Source of the DNA: Annona cherimola
Taxonomy: Eukaryota > Streptophyta > Magnoliopsida > Magnoliales > Annonaceae
Length of the DNA: 64,000 nucleotides
NCBI GenBank assembly: GCA_030490835.1
Contig: CM059975.1
Location: 60,751,174 to 60,815,173, forward strand
Direction: 5' to 3'
Shown here: one piece after another, positions 20,991 through 33,543 of the stretch
How the letters are laid out: every line of letters begins with the position of its first letter
How positions within the stretch are numbered: the first letter of the stretch is position 1
Program-made: the position numbers and the translations under genes
Notes under the pieces: model-generated
The model's database searches: none
Told to the model about the DNA's origin: nothing
Seen by the model: the letters and a program-made list of their open reading frames with translations, nothing else

Positions 20991-23900
20991 ATCCTTTTTC
21001 ATAATCCCCGTCTTGGGGCTTGTTTATAACAAACAAGGCATATAAGATACATAAACCATTTCCATAAATGCATTTTCATAAAAATATTTTTTTTTATTCC
21101 TGTTATTTACACTTTTATGTAAAACACCCTTTCTTTTAGGGTAACTTATACATAATAGCTCATAAAAATCCAATTTAAGATAATTTTTCATATAAATGCT
21201 TTTATATCCCAATCTTTGGGCTTTTGAAAAGCAAAACATAAGCAAATGCATTTCTCTCCATCCAATAGTGACACTTAGCAAGTGATCATGCTACCTTTTG
21301 GAAGAGAATCCTTAACAGCATGCTAGCCAGGAGGCTGTTCCTTTATCCTGCTCCCATCTCAAGGAGGGCGCCGCTGGCACTCCTGTCATCCCTTAGCGAC
21401 TTGGCCTTATGTAGAGTGGGCCCCGGTTATCCCAACCGTGCTCTACAATCGGCCTATTCCTTGTACTGGTGCACCATACATTATTATGACGGACCGCAGC
21501 CTGTTTGGTTTAAAAAACCACAGACCGCAGCCTAGTCCTTTTAAACTGGGATCACAGACCACAGTCTGCATCCATACTCGAAAAAAACATTAAAGACTGA
21601 AGTCTATATTTTTAAAAATCATTTTTAAAAATACATCACTGACCACAGTCCATGTCAACTTGTAGAGCGAGCACCTACTTTAAACAAGTTGTCGTTTAAA
21701 ATCCAATTTTAGGATGACCTTCCTTAAATTCTTTTAGAATCATTTTGAGTAAAACATTTTGATAAGCATTTGAAATGTTTGAGAAACAATACATCTTAAA
21801 AACCCTTATAATAAAAGAAATTCAAAACTTTTGGATTTTTATAAATAAACCATATATGTCTCTAATATTTTCTTGGTTTCCATTTCAAGGCCTTTTGCTT
21901 ACAAAAGTTATGCAATTATATCATCCCCTTCTCCACAACCCAAAAATTATATTATTGTCCACATATCTATTATACTATTGTTTACATAAAGGGGAATTGC
22001 ATGGTCTTTTGCATGTCATTTAGCAACCTGAAATTAAACCATTTTATGAAATCACTTATTAGGTTGGTCATCCTTAAATCTCTTTCAAAAATATTCGTAT
22101 AAATATTTTTGAAGACATTTTCATAATAGATTTCCTTATCTAAAGGAAATCAAAACTTTTCGAATATCATTTCAAGATATACGGGCTATGTCCAAATTAT
22201 CATTTATAATTAAATATCTTGACATAGAAAATTAATCTTTTTCTTTTATAATCTTAATCATTTATCATAAAACATCATAAGAGAAATTCAAAAGTTATTT
22301 ACATTTGTTGTTTTGTGAAAAAGGGCAAAATTCTCTTTTTCTTATAAAATACTTTTGAAACAACATCATAAAGAACTTGCTTACTTAAAAGCAAATTCCT
22401 TAAAAACATCGACATAAAACATAAAATTCCTTTAAAATTATATTCATGGAGAACTTGCTTACTCATAAGCAATTTCTCAAATCCATTAACATAAAGCATT
22501 CCCAACATTGGCAACACTTGAGATAAATTATTTATCTTAAACAGTGTTGCTTGCTTCCCATGAAACAACCCTTAAGGCTTTTCATAAAAGCCGTCATTTT
22601 TCAAAACTTATTCTTGTCCACTTGTAAAACATTCATATAAACATCGACATATCATCATTTCATCACATAAGGAAAAATCAGTAATTTGAAAAGTTCGCTT
22701 GCTTACCCGAGATCGCCATAATCCCTTTTCCTTCCATTCTTTTCCTTGCCTACATGAAAATAATTTAATTTTTCATATATTTCTTTTTCTTGCATTCCAT
22801 TTAGTTTTGCAACCCATTTTCATTAACATATATCCTTCATTTGTCTTGTCAAGTCATTAAACATAAATAACACATTTTTATACATTTCATTAGCAAACAC
22901 ATAACATATATAACCCCATAAATAGGGTATCCATTCAACCATATAAAATTCATCCATTAATAATCAACCTTCATTTACCTCTTTTCACATTTTTTTCCAA
23001 AATTCATACATCGGTGCCCGTTCCGAGCGCCCGTTATGACCTTAGGTTTCATTACATAATTTCAAAATTGAAAATTAACCTCATGAAGTGATAAACAGAT
23101 ATTTATTTATGAAATATATCATATTTTCATACATTTTTGCACAAAATCATATTCTACATGTCATTTATCATCCTTGCATGTCCATTCCTTCACATATGAC
23201 CTTTTGGCAACATATACATAAGATATTTCATAAAATTTTCTAAGGCAGAAATTTAATCCATATTTCAGCAGATTAATTACCCTTAATTACCACTGCATTT
23301 AGGGTATTTTTATGGGTTTTAAATCTACTTGCCCTAGGTTTCCAAAACAGCTAGTTTGGAACCCATTTTTCACCCGTTTAACATATCTTTTGACACATAA
23401 CCTTAGGCAATTATATAAATCCGAAATTTCAGCATATAATCCCACTTTTATTAATTAATATTTAATAATTTAACACATATATAAATTTGGATCATTTCTA
23501 CATAGGTTTCATATTTCTTTTTGATTTTTTCTCAAACTATCCACATATGCTGAAATCAGGCATACTAAAATCTCAAAATCCTGAATTAATAAAAAATCAA
23601 GAGTTTTGATCTGAAATTTATGTAATAACTTAATAAATATATTAATTAACCGAAATAAATATTTCCGGCATAAAACATTAAGCATTTATATTTATTTTTT
23701 TATTTTTACCTTGCTGGACAGCAGAATCCATTTTCAGATAGCCTGAATGACGTTAATTATGGGGTATATCTATACCCATAAAAAGCTAATTTTTAATTTT
23801 TTCGTGTGATACTAAATATATATTATATATCTTGAAAAATTCTCAGCCAAAAAATCCCTGTAGAAAAATTATTCAAAATCATTTACTACAGCTGATCCTG

Positions 23901-24273
23901 TCACCCGTTTTACCTTGTTTGGGCTAATCTTCTAGGATTTTTAATTTGAAAATTAATTATCCTTTTAATATTAAAATTTTTTATTTCCTTAATCACCTCA
24001 TAAGTATTCTTCCAAAAAATTTTCATTCTAAAATTCATCCATTTATTTTTCCGTCCATATTTTAGTTTACAACATCATATAACTTCCAGATTTGAAGTAT
24101 AAAATCAAAATTAACACATACTTACTTGATTAATTGGTAATCCTTACTTTGAGCAATTAAAATTCCCTTATTTTCTTCATGGTTTCTTCCCTTGAATCTT
24201 TCCAGCCACTGCCCCTTTGATTTTTTTACTTTTTTCTCTCGCAAACAGAAATCTGGAACGTCCACACTGCCTA

Positions 24274-24283
24274 CTTATATAAG
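24274..24283 (-). promoter_or_regulatory. TATA-like box in minus T LTR
   Basis: CTTATATAAG reads the same on both strands. It is 1.16 kb from the LTR start at 25444, close to the distances in two other T LTRs (1.14 kb to 33535 and 0.90 kb to 43491). Position supports a promoter; activity is unknown. Confidence 0.5.
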
Positions 24284-25449
24284 CATTTATTTTTCAATTT
24301 TTCCTTTAAAATTTCGACCCAAAATGGAGGGTAAAGATTTTAAAATTTAACCTATAGTTTAAACAAAAATTTTCAGCCACATATTTAATCATTTAATATT
24401 TTTTTCGGACTTTGTTCCACAGCCATATCCAGCTTTTAAAGAAAGCTGTCCACTTGGGCGGGGTCCACTTGCAGCAGCTCTTTGCACGATTTTTCCACAC
24501 CATTTTAATTTAATTAATGGATAATTAACTAACCTAGGTAAATAGATTAATTAGGGGTCAATTTAGCTATTAAAAATTCCAAAAGCTGCTTGACCGTGCA
24601 CCTCTCTTCCATGCTCCATTGCTGTCCATTTTTTTCAACATCACTTGTGCATTGGATTTTTAGCATTTTGTGCCACAAAATCCATCCCAAATTAATTCCA
24701 TTAACCACTCTTTTCATGTATCTCATTTAATTATATATTTTGTAATTTTTAAAAATAAAAAATTCCATGTAAACAACCCATTTGGGCGTCCATTTCAAGC
24801 CACCTATTTCATGCTCCTTTGAGCTAATCCATTAGCCACTAAATCATGTCATTAATCACTTCATTTCATCATCATTAGCTTAATCCATGCCTCTCATTGC
24901 ATATATCTCACAATTTTAATCCGTTTATTTCAAATTTCGTCTCAATCCAACTTTTATAGCTCAAGTTATGATCATTTGAATTTTTGGACGGTGATGATCA
25001 ACTTTCACCCTAATTTCATCCTTAATTTCATCATAATTTTCATAATTCATAATTTTCATAATTCATCATTTCCATAAGATTAAGCACAAAATTATGTGCT
25101 TACCTTTCAATTTTCATCTTAATCCGCATTCCCGGCGTCGAGTTACGCATTTTCTAGCATTTGCTACCTTAACTCCATAATTAGCATCATAATCTCCATT
25201 AATTAAATCTTAATATATGAGGTAATTATTCTCAATATATCAACATTCCTTAATCATCATTAAGCCTCTTTAATCACATTGACCGATATCAGCTTACATT
25301 GATCATTCATAATCACTTGCCCTAATTGCAATAAATCGTCAATATTGCAATTGGAAATCATTCATAGTTCCACTAAATTATACTTGATTCATATTTATAT
25401 GCCAATTTTATATAAATATACCTTACTTGGGTCTGGGTTTCACACCCAT

Positions 25450-25714
25450 GCTCCTTCACTTGGCTCTGTTCTGCATTCGACTCGCTCACGTGCTTGTAAT
25501 TCTCCGTCCTTCCTGTAAAAATGAATGAAACTAAATAAATGAACTAAAAATGCCTAATTTATACTAAAAATGCATAAAAACTACATAACGCTCCTAAAAT
25601 GCAAAGTGAGTGAAAATTTAGCTAAATGGATGCAAACTAAACCTAATCTCTTGGATTAACACGCAAAAATAGCCTGAAATAGGCCATGATAACTCGTATT
25701 TTTACGAGTTATCA
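25450..25714 (-). repeat. X-family LTR fragment (right piece) with palindromic terminus
   Basis: Continues the X fragment from 19857 and matches 47900-48170 (CGTCCTTCCTG, then ATACTAAAAATGCATAAAAA and AATGCAAAGTGAGTGAAAA). It ends at 25714 with a 28-bp inverted repeat: TGATAACTCGT, six bases, ACGAGTTATCA. This is the 5' terminus of the LTR on the minus strand. Five following bases: ATATC. Confidence 0.85.
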
Positions 25715-28700
25715 ATATCTCATGCTTAAATCAACATATATCATACATCTAAACATGAATTATCATGTAATCATATCAATCCAACGAAACAACAACATTA
25801 AATGTAACTTAGAGCAAGTTTCAGTTAGTTTATGAACTTATAATCCACCCTAATCATCATTCTCTTCCTCTTGAACCCTTAATTGCATACTTATCATTAA
25901 ATCCCCATTTAATACCCTAATTAAGGGCATCATAAATCCTCCTTTAAAGGTTCATTATGAATCATATTCATAAATTGAATTAGAAAAACTAGATTCAAAT
26001 GAATCAAACTCAAAAACTTGAATTGAGTAACACTTAAGCTCAATTGGCTTTTTTTCTCTTTTTCTTGTCCTTTTTCTCCCCTTTTTCTTGGCTTTTCTCT
26101 TGCTAAATATGGTGGACATGCAGCTGCTGGAATGAGGGCTTCTTTCTCCTTGAATTTTTCTAACTCCAAAAGCATAGATGCATATGGACGTCCCCTTAAG
26201 TGATGGCTAGATTTTCCAGCTTGTGGGCCTCATTTTGCCCAAGATTTGAGGGTATTTTAATATATATTAATCCCTCTTGCTGACATGGAAAATCTGGTCC
26301 ATTTAAATTATATTTTACCTAAGTAAAAATTTATCAATTATCCATATCATTAACTAATCACCAAGATGTCCACAGATCACGTCCCATTTTCAGCAGCTTC
26401 TTGCCATTTTTTTCAATGAATTAGCAGCTTTAATTAATGAATATTTATGTACCCTAACATGTAGACTACTTAGAAATGTATTTAGCATTTAAAAAAAATC
26501 AAATGATCAGCCCTTTGGACGGTCCATTTTGGAGCTCATGTTGCTTTCCATTTTCAATGCCCTTTTTCAGCTACCCTTTTTGCATTTTTTCCACCATTTT
26601 GTAGTTTAATTTAATGGTCATTTAATCACCTAGTAATGTGGCTCAATTAGGGTCAATTTAGCATAATTAAAAAAATAACAAAAAATCCAAGTATTAGCTA
26701 CCTTGGACGTCCCATGCTGTAAGGACCAGGTATTTCATTTTATTTTCATTATAACCCTTCTCTATTTTATGAGGTAACTTATGAATATGCTACTAGGAAT
26801 TTATGATGTTAATGGATGCATAACATATATAAATTTGGCATCTAGAGGACGTATAGTTCATATATGCATGTATTATGATCTTAGCACATTAAGTATAAAT
26901 TTAAAGGCGTATGATTAGCGTGTCATTGTTGAGCACTATGACTATTTTTCCCTTCGCAGACTATTTTAATTATTAAGTTGTAGGAATGAGAAAGTAAATT
27001 ACTAATTACGATTAGACCCGACCCATGCCCCGGCCTGGCCCGACTCGATGGGGTTAGTTAACATGGGTAGCCCACGCTCTAGGGCTTCATTTCCATTTTG
27101 CGCTCGACTGTTCTTCCTTCCTTCTTCTTCTCTTCTCGTTCTCTGCTTCTTCTCTTCTTTCCCTTCCACTCAGTTCGATCTAGCCGTAGATCTCTTAAAG
27201 AAAACTCTACTGACTGCCTTGAAGATCATAGATTCTAATCCAAGAGGCTCTGAAGCTCCAAATCTCTACAATCCAAATCTAGGGTCGCTGTTTTAGGGAG
27301 AAATTACGATCGAGGTAAGTAGATGTCGCCCCTTCTTGATTTAGTGACAAAATTTCATGTTAAACATGATGTGAGGCTGGTGGGAATGTGTAGCACCTGA
27401 CGACTTCATGGTATGGGGCATAAGGTCCGTAACAGTTAGGGTTCATGAGGAATTTGCTTTGAATGTGCGATTTCTATGATGTAATAGACTTCTTAGCAGT
27501 TTTCATATTATTGAAATGTGACGTTAATTGATTCGGCTCAAGCGGGAGTATGAATTGAAGGTTCTCTTATTTCGCACCTATCATGTGTTTGATAAAATGC
27601 TTGTGTGATAGATTTATATGTTGAATTTAAACTCTGTCGATGTTGTATGTGCTCTTTGTGGCATTTATCCTTGTTCTTTATGTATGATGTGTTATTTAAA
27701 ATGGTTGGTTGAAAAAGGGTTGTTCATGGCCCCTGATTGACATGAGGAGAGGGTTGTTCATGGCCCTTAATAGACATGAGTAGAGGATTGTTTGTCCTCT
27801 TATTTATACGTGGTTATATGCATACGATCTTGGGAGTGGGCATTGGACCCATATGTGTTATCTTAATCATTACATGTGCATCCATCATTTTACTTATTTC
27901 CACTTTGTGCTAACCATTATCTACTTGCTGAGTCTATTTAGACTCATATGGTTTGTTATTTTGCCTTTAGATCACAGGCCAGGTGGGGAACCTCAGGATG
28001 GGGCAAGTTGAAGATCAAGTCTTGGAGACCATTCGTGTAATATCTTAAATTATAGTTCTTTTAGGATTTGTGCTCTTTTGATATTTGTGCTTGTAGACGA
28101 TCACTGAGACAGATTCACATGATAAACATATTGTATTTGGTATTTTGAATTGGATTATAATCCCGTGAATATATATATATAATCATTTAGTTGCTCGTTG
28201 TGTAAGGATAACATTCAATGATTTTCCTTCTACATGAATGTCCTTATTATATGAAGATACAAATGTATAAATATAAGATTGAATGTAACATTTTGAAATG
28301 AAATTGAAATGTCTATGAATATCAGGTTGTGTATTCCATACCACCCCTTATATATTATGGGGAGATGCTGTCAAATTTTTCTTAGGTTGTATAGTACCCA
28401 TTGACTATTTATTAAGTATATCTAAAAATGGGGCGTTACACATGCATGCCACCCAAGCTACCCTCTCTTGAGCTAGTGTATTAGCTCCATAATTAGCATT
28501 TATTCCTCAGATAATTGCATGAATTTTTTCATTTTTAATAATTTATAAAATATCCTGCAATTAACCTCCTTTTAACACCTCAATTTTGTCTTTATTCATT
28601 TGATTATTTTACTTATTTTTAATATAAATGCTAATCACTTTATGGTGCAAAAGTCAAAAGAGTTGATCCCAACTTTGTGCAAGCCTAATATCATCATTAT

Positions 28701-29241
28701 TAGCTTAATCAAATCCTTTCATAACCTTGATTTCATAATTTTAACCGTCCATTTTAAATTTCACCTCAATCCGACTTTTCTAGCTCAAGTTATGATCAAT
28801 TGAAGTTATCTCTGAATTTTGGATGGTGATGATCAATTATCATCAAAATTTTCATAATCTAAATTTTCCATGTGATTAAGCACGAAATTATGTGCTTCCC
28901 TCTCAATTTTCATCTTAATTCGCCTTATAGGCGCCAAGTTATGAATTTTTCAACATTTTTCAACTTGGCTCTATAATTAGCCTCCTGATTTTCATTAATC
29001 ACATTATGGAATTTACCTAATTTTTCATGGCACACTAATACTTTTTAATCCTCATTAGGCCACTTTAATCATATTAACCCATTTCGACTTAGAGTAATTG
29101 ATTTTTATCATCATTCACAATCACTGACCTAATTGCAACAAATCATCAAACTTTGCATATAATTCATTCATAATTCAATTCAATCATACATAAATCATTC
29201 AAATGCATATACATGACTATTATATGGTTTAGAGTTTCACA
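25715..29241 (-). repeat. T-type LTR, 5' part only (minus), carrying a solo LTR
   Basis: Plus reading ends GAGTTTCACA at 29241, as in the minus T LTR at 25444. Sequence toward the left (the ATTAAGCACGAAATTATG region, GGACGTCC words, then a purine-rich leader near 26050) parallels the first 1.4 kb of the LTR at 32398. It stops at the X end (25714), so the rest of this LTR is missing or displaced. The bases after 29241 are CTAAG. The T pol at 29242 starts in mid-protease exactly here, so this LTR probably inserted into it. Confidence 0.7.
26718..28440 (+). mobile_element. Solo LTR, 1.7 kb, Ty3/gypsy (Tekay/Del-like ends)
   Basis: Begins TGTAAGGACCAGG and ends GGGGCGTTACA, flanked by a perfect TSD CATGC (26713-26717 and 28441-28445). 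It splits the surrounding minus T-type LTR cleanly. Terminal words are like those of many plant Del/Tekay LTRs, but it is not the giant family. Inside are a CT-rich leader-like stretch at about 27110-27175 and two GTTGTTCATGGCCC units about 54 bp apart (near 27720 and 27774). The 82-residue frame at 27048 has no recognisable domain. Confidence 0.88.
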
Positions 29242-29611
29242 CTAAGCATGGACCGGTTAAGCCAATGGGAGGCGACGATTGACTGTAAAAATAAGAAAGT
29301 GCAGTTTGAAGCAGTTCCAGAAAAAGATGTAGCTATTAGAAGGCTAAGGTAACCTAAGGATTCAATAATACTGATATCTTCTATGAAAGCGGTTAAAATG
29401 ATCCGTCAAAATTGTCAAGCATATTTGGTATCAGTAAATGTGAAAAAAGAAAAGGAGGTGGGAATTAATCAAATTCCAGTGGTGAATTTTCGGATGTTTT
29501 TCTAAAGGAATTGACTGCATTACCTCCAGAAAGGGAGATGGACATGACAATTGATATCATACCAGGCACAGCTCCAATTTCTAAGGTCCCGTATCGAAGG
29601 CACCAGCATAA
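29242..29611 (+). pseudogene. Protease end and RT N-terminus of T element
   Basis: Begins in mid-polyprotein, directly after the LTR inserted at 29241. SMDRLSQWEATIDCKNKKVQ corresponds to the GMDWL...(A/S)IDCxxKKVxF motif between gypsy protease and RT. Further on, in another frame, come ELTALPPEREMDMTID and IIPGTAPISKVPYRR, the start of chromovirus RT. Stops and at least one frameshift interrupt it. Gag, the primer site and the 5' LTR of this element are not in the window. Confidence 0.8.
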
Positions 29612-30546
29612 ATGAATGAGTTGATAACTCAAATACAGGTGCTATTGGATAAAAGTTTTATCAGACCTAGCGTATCACCCTGGGGAGCTTCGTTGCTATT
29701 AGTTAGAAAAAAGGATGGGAGTCTTAGATTATGCATTGACTACAGGGAGTTGAACAGGGTAATGGTGAAGAACAAGTACCCATTGCCAAGGATTGACGAT
29801 CTGTTTGATTAGTTGAAAGGAGCAACGATATTTTCCAAGATAGATTTGCAGTCGGGGTACCATCAACTAAGGATAAGTCCTGCCGATGTTCACAAAATAG
29901 CATTTTGAACAAGGTATGGACACTATGAGTTTTAGTGATGCCTTTCGGACTCACTAATGCCCCTACTGTATTTATGGATATGATGAACAGGCTATTTCGG
30001 GATTACTTGGACCAATTTGTGGTTGTTTTTATCGATGATATCTTGATTTATTCTAAGTTGGAAGAAGAGCATGAGATTCACTTGAGAAAAGTACTGGAAA
30101 GGTTAAGAAAGAAGAAACTATATGTCAAGCTAAAGAAATGTGAGTTCTGGTTAAAGCAAGTAGTATTTCTTGGGCATATAATCTCAAAAAAGGGTGTACA
30201 AGTGGACCCTCAGAAGATTGAGGCAGTATTGAAGTGTCTGAGACCAATGACTATTACAGAAATCCGAAGTTTTCTGGGTTTAGCAGGCTACTACAGGAGA
30301 TTTGTGGAAGGCTTTTCACAATTATCAGCCCCATTGACGAGGTTGACTTGTAAAAGAGTCAAGTATGTATGGTCTGATGAATGCAAATGCAATTTTCAAG
30401 AGTTGAAGCAATGTTTGGTAAAAGCGCCTATCTTAACCCTACTTGAAGGAAATGAAAGATTTATAGTTTACAGTGATGCTTCAAGGAAGGGACTAGGATG
30501 CGTGCTAATGCAGAGAGGAAAGGTGATAGCTTATGCATCAAGGTAG
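29612..30546 (+). pseudogene. Reverse transcriptase of T element (Tekay/Del chromovirus)
   Basis: Reads [46 protein letters not shown], stop, then [13 protein letters not shown]. After a one-base deletion near 29932 it continues [17 protein letters not shown], then [11 protein letters not shown] with the catalytic FIDD at 30028-30039, and [19 protein letters not shown]. The RNase H start [14 protein letters not shown] is at the end. Stops at 29810 (relatives CAG), near 29906 (relatives CGA) and 30544 (relatives CAG) all fit C-to-T changes. The enzyme made cDNA for the element. The lineage follows from this text plus the chromodomain downstream. Confidence 0.92.
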
Positions 30547-31035
30547 TTGAAGCCTAATGAAGTAAGTTATCCCACTCATGACCTAGAACTAGCAGCAGTG
30601 GTATTTGCCTTGAAAATCTGGAGACACTACCTGTATGGTGTTAAATGTGAAATATATACGGATCATAAGAGCCTAAAATATATTTTTTCTCAGAAGGAAT
30701 TGAACATGAGACAACGAAGATAACTTGAGTTACTTAAGGACTATGATTTGGAGATTTTATACCATCCAAGTAAGGCAAATGTGGTAGCTGATACATTGAG
30801 CAGAAATTCCAGCATAGCGCACCTTATCACTAAAGAGGAAGGTTTGCTTCGAGAGATAAGACAACTGGAATTAATTGTATGTCCCCCTGGAGTTAAGACG
30901 AGATTATCACAAATGAATATACAATCATCATTATTTGAACAGATTAAGACTGCACAGCAAGAGGACACAGACCTATATACTCATGTGGAAAAGATGAAGA
31001 ACAAGGGGTTGAATGAATTCATTGTTGATGAATAA
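30547..31035 (+). pseudogene. RNase H of T element
   Basis: After the stop following YASR the frame continues [19 protein letters not shown] with [20 protein letters not shown], the central RNase H motif. After another stop (where relatives have Trp in RQRRWLELL) it reads LKDYDLEILYHPSKANVVAD and TLSR, the closing motif. A less conserved linker toward integrase follows. Together with 29612-30546 it keeps one frame, so only substitutions have broken it. Confidence 0.9.
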
Positions 31036-31820
31036 GTTATATATCGATATAAAGGTCGCTTATGCATACCTAATTCCAGATAATTGAAGGAACAAATTCT
31101 CAAAGAAGCTCATTTTTCACCATTTTCTATGCATCCAGAAAGCACAAAAATGTATCAGAATCTTAAGAAAGCATATTGGTGGAATAACATGTAAAGATAG
31201 ATCGTTGAATACGTATCAAAGTGCTTAACTTGTCAAATGGTGAAAGCAAATCACCAACGGATGCCAGGAAAACTTCAGTCTCTAGAAATTTTCGAATGGA
31301 AATGGGATGACATTACAATGGATTTTATTGAAGGATTACCCAAGACACGGGCAAGAAATGACTCTATATGGGTAATAGTGGATAGATTATCCAAGGTTGC
31401 AAAATTTTTACCCATAAACAGAACTTATACAGCTGAAAGATTGGCTAAGATATACTACAAGGATATTGTACGACTCCACGGAGTGCCTAAATCCATAGTA
31501 TCTGATCGAGATACGATGTTCATGTCTCGATTTTGGAAAAGTTTGCATGAAACCCTTGGCACCCAGCTAAAGTTTAGCACGACATTTCATCCCCAGACTA
31601 ATGGACAAACGGAGTGGGTAAATCAGATTATCGAGGTTATGCTCCGTATGTGTACATTGGAATTCGGAGGTTCGTAAGACGAATATGTATCGATAGCGGA
31701 GTTCGCATACAATAATAGTTATCAAGCTAGTATTCAGATGGCACCATTTGAAGCATTATATGGACAACGGTGTCGAACACCACTAAACTGGGATGAGGTT
31801 GGAGAGAAAAAGCTTGCCCC
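31036..31820 (+). pseudogene. Integrase of T element (zinc-binding and catalytic core)
   Basis: The N-terminal zinc-binding part reads ILKEAHFSPFSMHPESTKMY with KCLTCQ (H-H-C-C). Three stops disrupt it between about 31080 and 31200. The core follows in one open stretch (31237-31677): DFIEGLPKTRARNDSIWVIV carries the first Asp, VSDRDTMFMSRFW the second, and HPQTNGQTEWVNQIIE the Glu, so all three catalytic residues are present. A stop at 31675 replaces the Trp of GSWDEY in relatives, and AEFAYNNSYQASI continues in frame. It would insert element cDNA into chromatin. Confidence 0.92.
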
Positions 31821-32358
31821 AGATTTGTCTCAGTGAATGGTAGACAAAGTGAAGGTTATTCATCAGTGTATACTCACAGCCCAGAGTCGGCAAAAGAGTT
31901 ACACAGACTACAACAGAAAAGATTTAAATATCCAAGTCGGCGAACATATTTTTATAAAGGTCACACCATTCGAAAGAGTCACGAGGTTTGGGAAAAGAGG
32001 CAAGTTGAATCCCAGGTTTATTAGGCCAATAGAAGTGTTGGAGAAAATTGCAAAATTAGCTTATAGAATAGCATTACCTCCAGCCCTAGCTTTAGTCCAT
32101 AATGTTTTTCATATTTCTATGTTAAGGAAGTATGTTCTAGATCCAACACATGTGTTAGTAGCAGAGAATTTACCAATTCAAGACCATTTGAATTATGAGG
32201 AAAGACCTGTTAGAATTCTGGATTATAAGGTGCAAAAGCTTCATAATAGAGAAATTGAGTACATCAAAGTGCAATGGAATAGATATTTCGAAACCGAGAC
32301 TACTTGGGAACTGAAGGAAGAGATAGAAAGAAAGTATCCCCAGTTATTTCAAAAGTAG
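31821..32358 (+). pseudogene. Integrase C-terminus with chromodomain (T element)
   Basis: The 173-residue frame begins after a stop. It reads VHNVFHISMLRKYV, the conserved end of the gypsy integrase, then LNYEERPVRILDYKVQKL, IKVQWNRYFETETTWELKEE and KYPQLF. The last 60 residues match a chromodomain, the module with which chromoviruses steer integration to marked chromatin. The aromatic and acidic pattern (Y-EE, W, TTWE) is retained. The stop at 32356-32358 is natural and 25 bases before the PPT. Confidence 0.92.
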
Positions 32359-32382
32359 ACAGTTTAGAGACGAAACCTAATA

Positions 32383-32397
32383 AAAGGGGGGGAGGAT
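32383..32397 (+). other. Polypurine tract of T element
   Basis: AAAAGGGGGGGAGGA followed by T, directly before the LTR start TGTAATACC. It lies 25 bases after the pol stop, the normal position for the plus-strand primer. Confidence 0.9.
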
Positions 32398-33534
32398 TGT
32401 AATACCTAGACCCAAGTAAGACTCATATAATTGCATTTAAGGTGTAATGAATGATTTATGTGTGAAATGATTGAATTTTGGATAATTTTCATGAATTTAT
32501 GAATTTTGCAATTAGGGTTTGCAATTAAGAATGGTGATTAAAATTAATCGCCAAAGCCCAATATGAGTCAAGATTACTAAAAGGGCTTAATGAGGATTGG
32601 AATGTGCTAATGTGGCATGAATATTTATTTTAATTTTCATGATTTAATTATTAGAGATTAAAATAGAAATTATGGAGTTATATTGAAAATCATAGAAAAT
32701 TCATAACTTAACTCCTGTAAGGCGAAATGAGATGAAATTTTAAAGGCAAGCTCATGATTTTGGGCTCAACCTTATTAAAGTATTGGATTAAGGTACAAGT
32801 GATGAGATTATATTTTAATTATTTCTTTTTAATCTCACACTCTAAGGTTATTTTCAAAAATTCATAATTTGACGTAGAAACGTCGGTTTAAGATGAAATT
32901 TGAAACGATTGAATAAAATTATGAAATCTATGAAATGAGTGGATTTTATTAAGATAATTATCATGGAAGAGTGGTTAATTAGTTAAATGTACCTAGCATT
33001 GACTTTGTGTACCCTAGACTACCATAGCATTAAATAAAACACATTTGAGAAAATGACATATTTTAATGCTATGCAAGGTGTCAATTTTGGGTGGAAGGAG
33101 CTGGGATTTTAAAGAATTATTTAATGGTCAAATCCCTGGAAAATTCAAGGATTAAATGCAAGGGATTAATGCCTAATAGCTAGCTCAAATGGAGCATAGA
33201 TCATGTGGCAAAGCAAGGGACGTCCAAGGGCGCTTTGGGCATCGAAATGTGATTTTTTAAAATCCTAAAAAATGTGTCTAAATTGTCTAATGTCTAGGTG
33301 AAGTAAATGGGAACATAAATATGTGGAAAAAGTGGCAAAAAATGTCAAAACCTAGCTAAAGATGGGACGTCCAAGGGCGGACAGCAACATGATGCTTAAA
33401 TACATGGATTTTGTGGATTTTTGTTAATTAGTAAATGCAAATTTTACTTGGTTATAAAAATTTCATGTCATTAAGGGATAAAATAAAAATAAATTTCCAT
33501 CATGACATGTGAAAAATGGGTCCCACAAGCTGGT

Positions 33535-33543
33535 TATAAAATC
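33535..33543 (+). promoter_or_regulatory. TATA box in T element LTR
   Basis: TATAAAATC at 1.14 kb from the LTR start, matching the promoter position of the related LTRs at 42588 and 25444. Confidence 0.55.

Larger units (their letters stand above)
19858..25444 (-). mobile_element. Giant Tekay/Del-type solo LTR (minus), 5.6 kb
   Basis: Plus reading begins TGTGGCGCCCC and ends GGGTTTCACA. Flanks CCCAC (19853-19857) and CCCAT (25445-25449) are a TSD with one mismatch, and X sequence continues on both sides, so this is a solo LTR. It is the inverted counterpart of 13597-19541. The hairpin array reappears on the other strand at 20431-20990. A TATA-like box is at 24274-24283 (minus), about 1.16 kb from the LTR start. 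Confidence 0.87.

Noticed and set aside
27048..27296. 82-residue ORF with a hydrophobic, signal-peptide-like start
   Set aside because: It lies in the CT-rich leader of a solo LTR; the hydrophobic stretch is translated pyrimidine tract.
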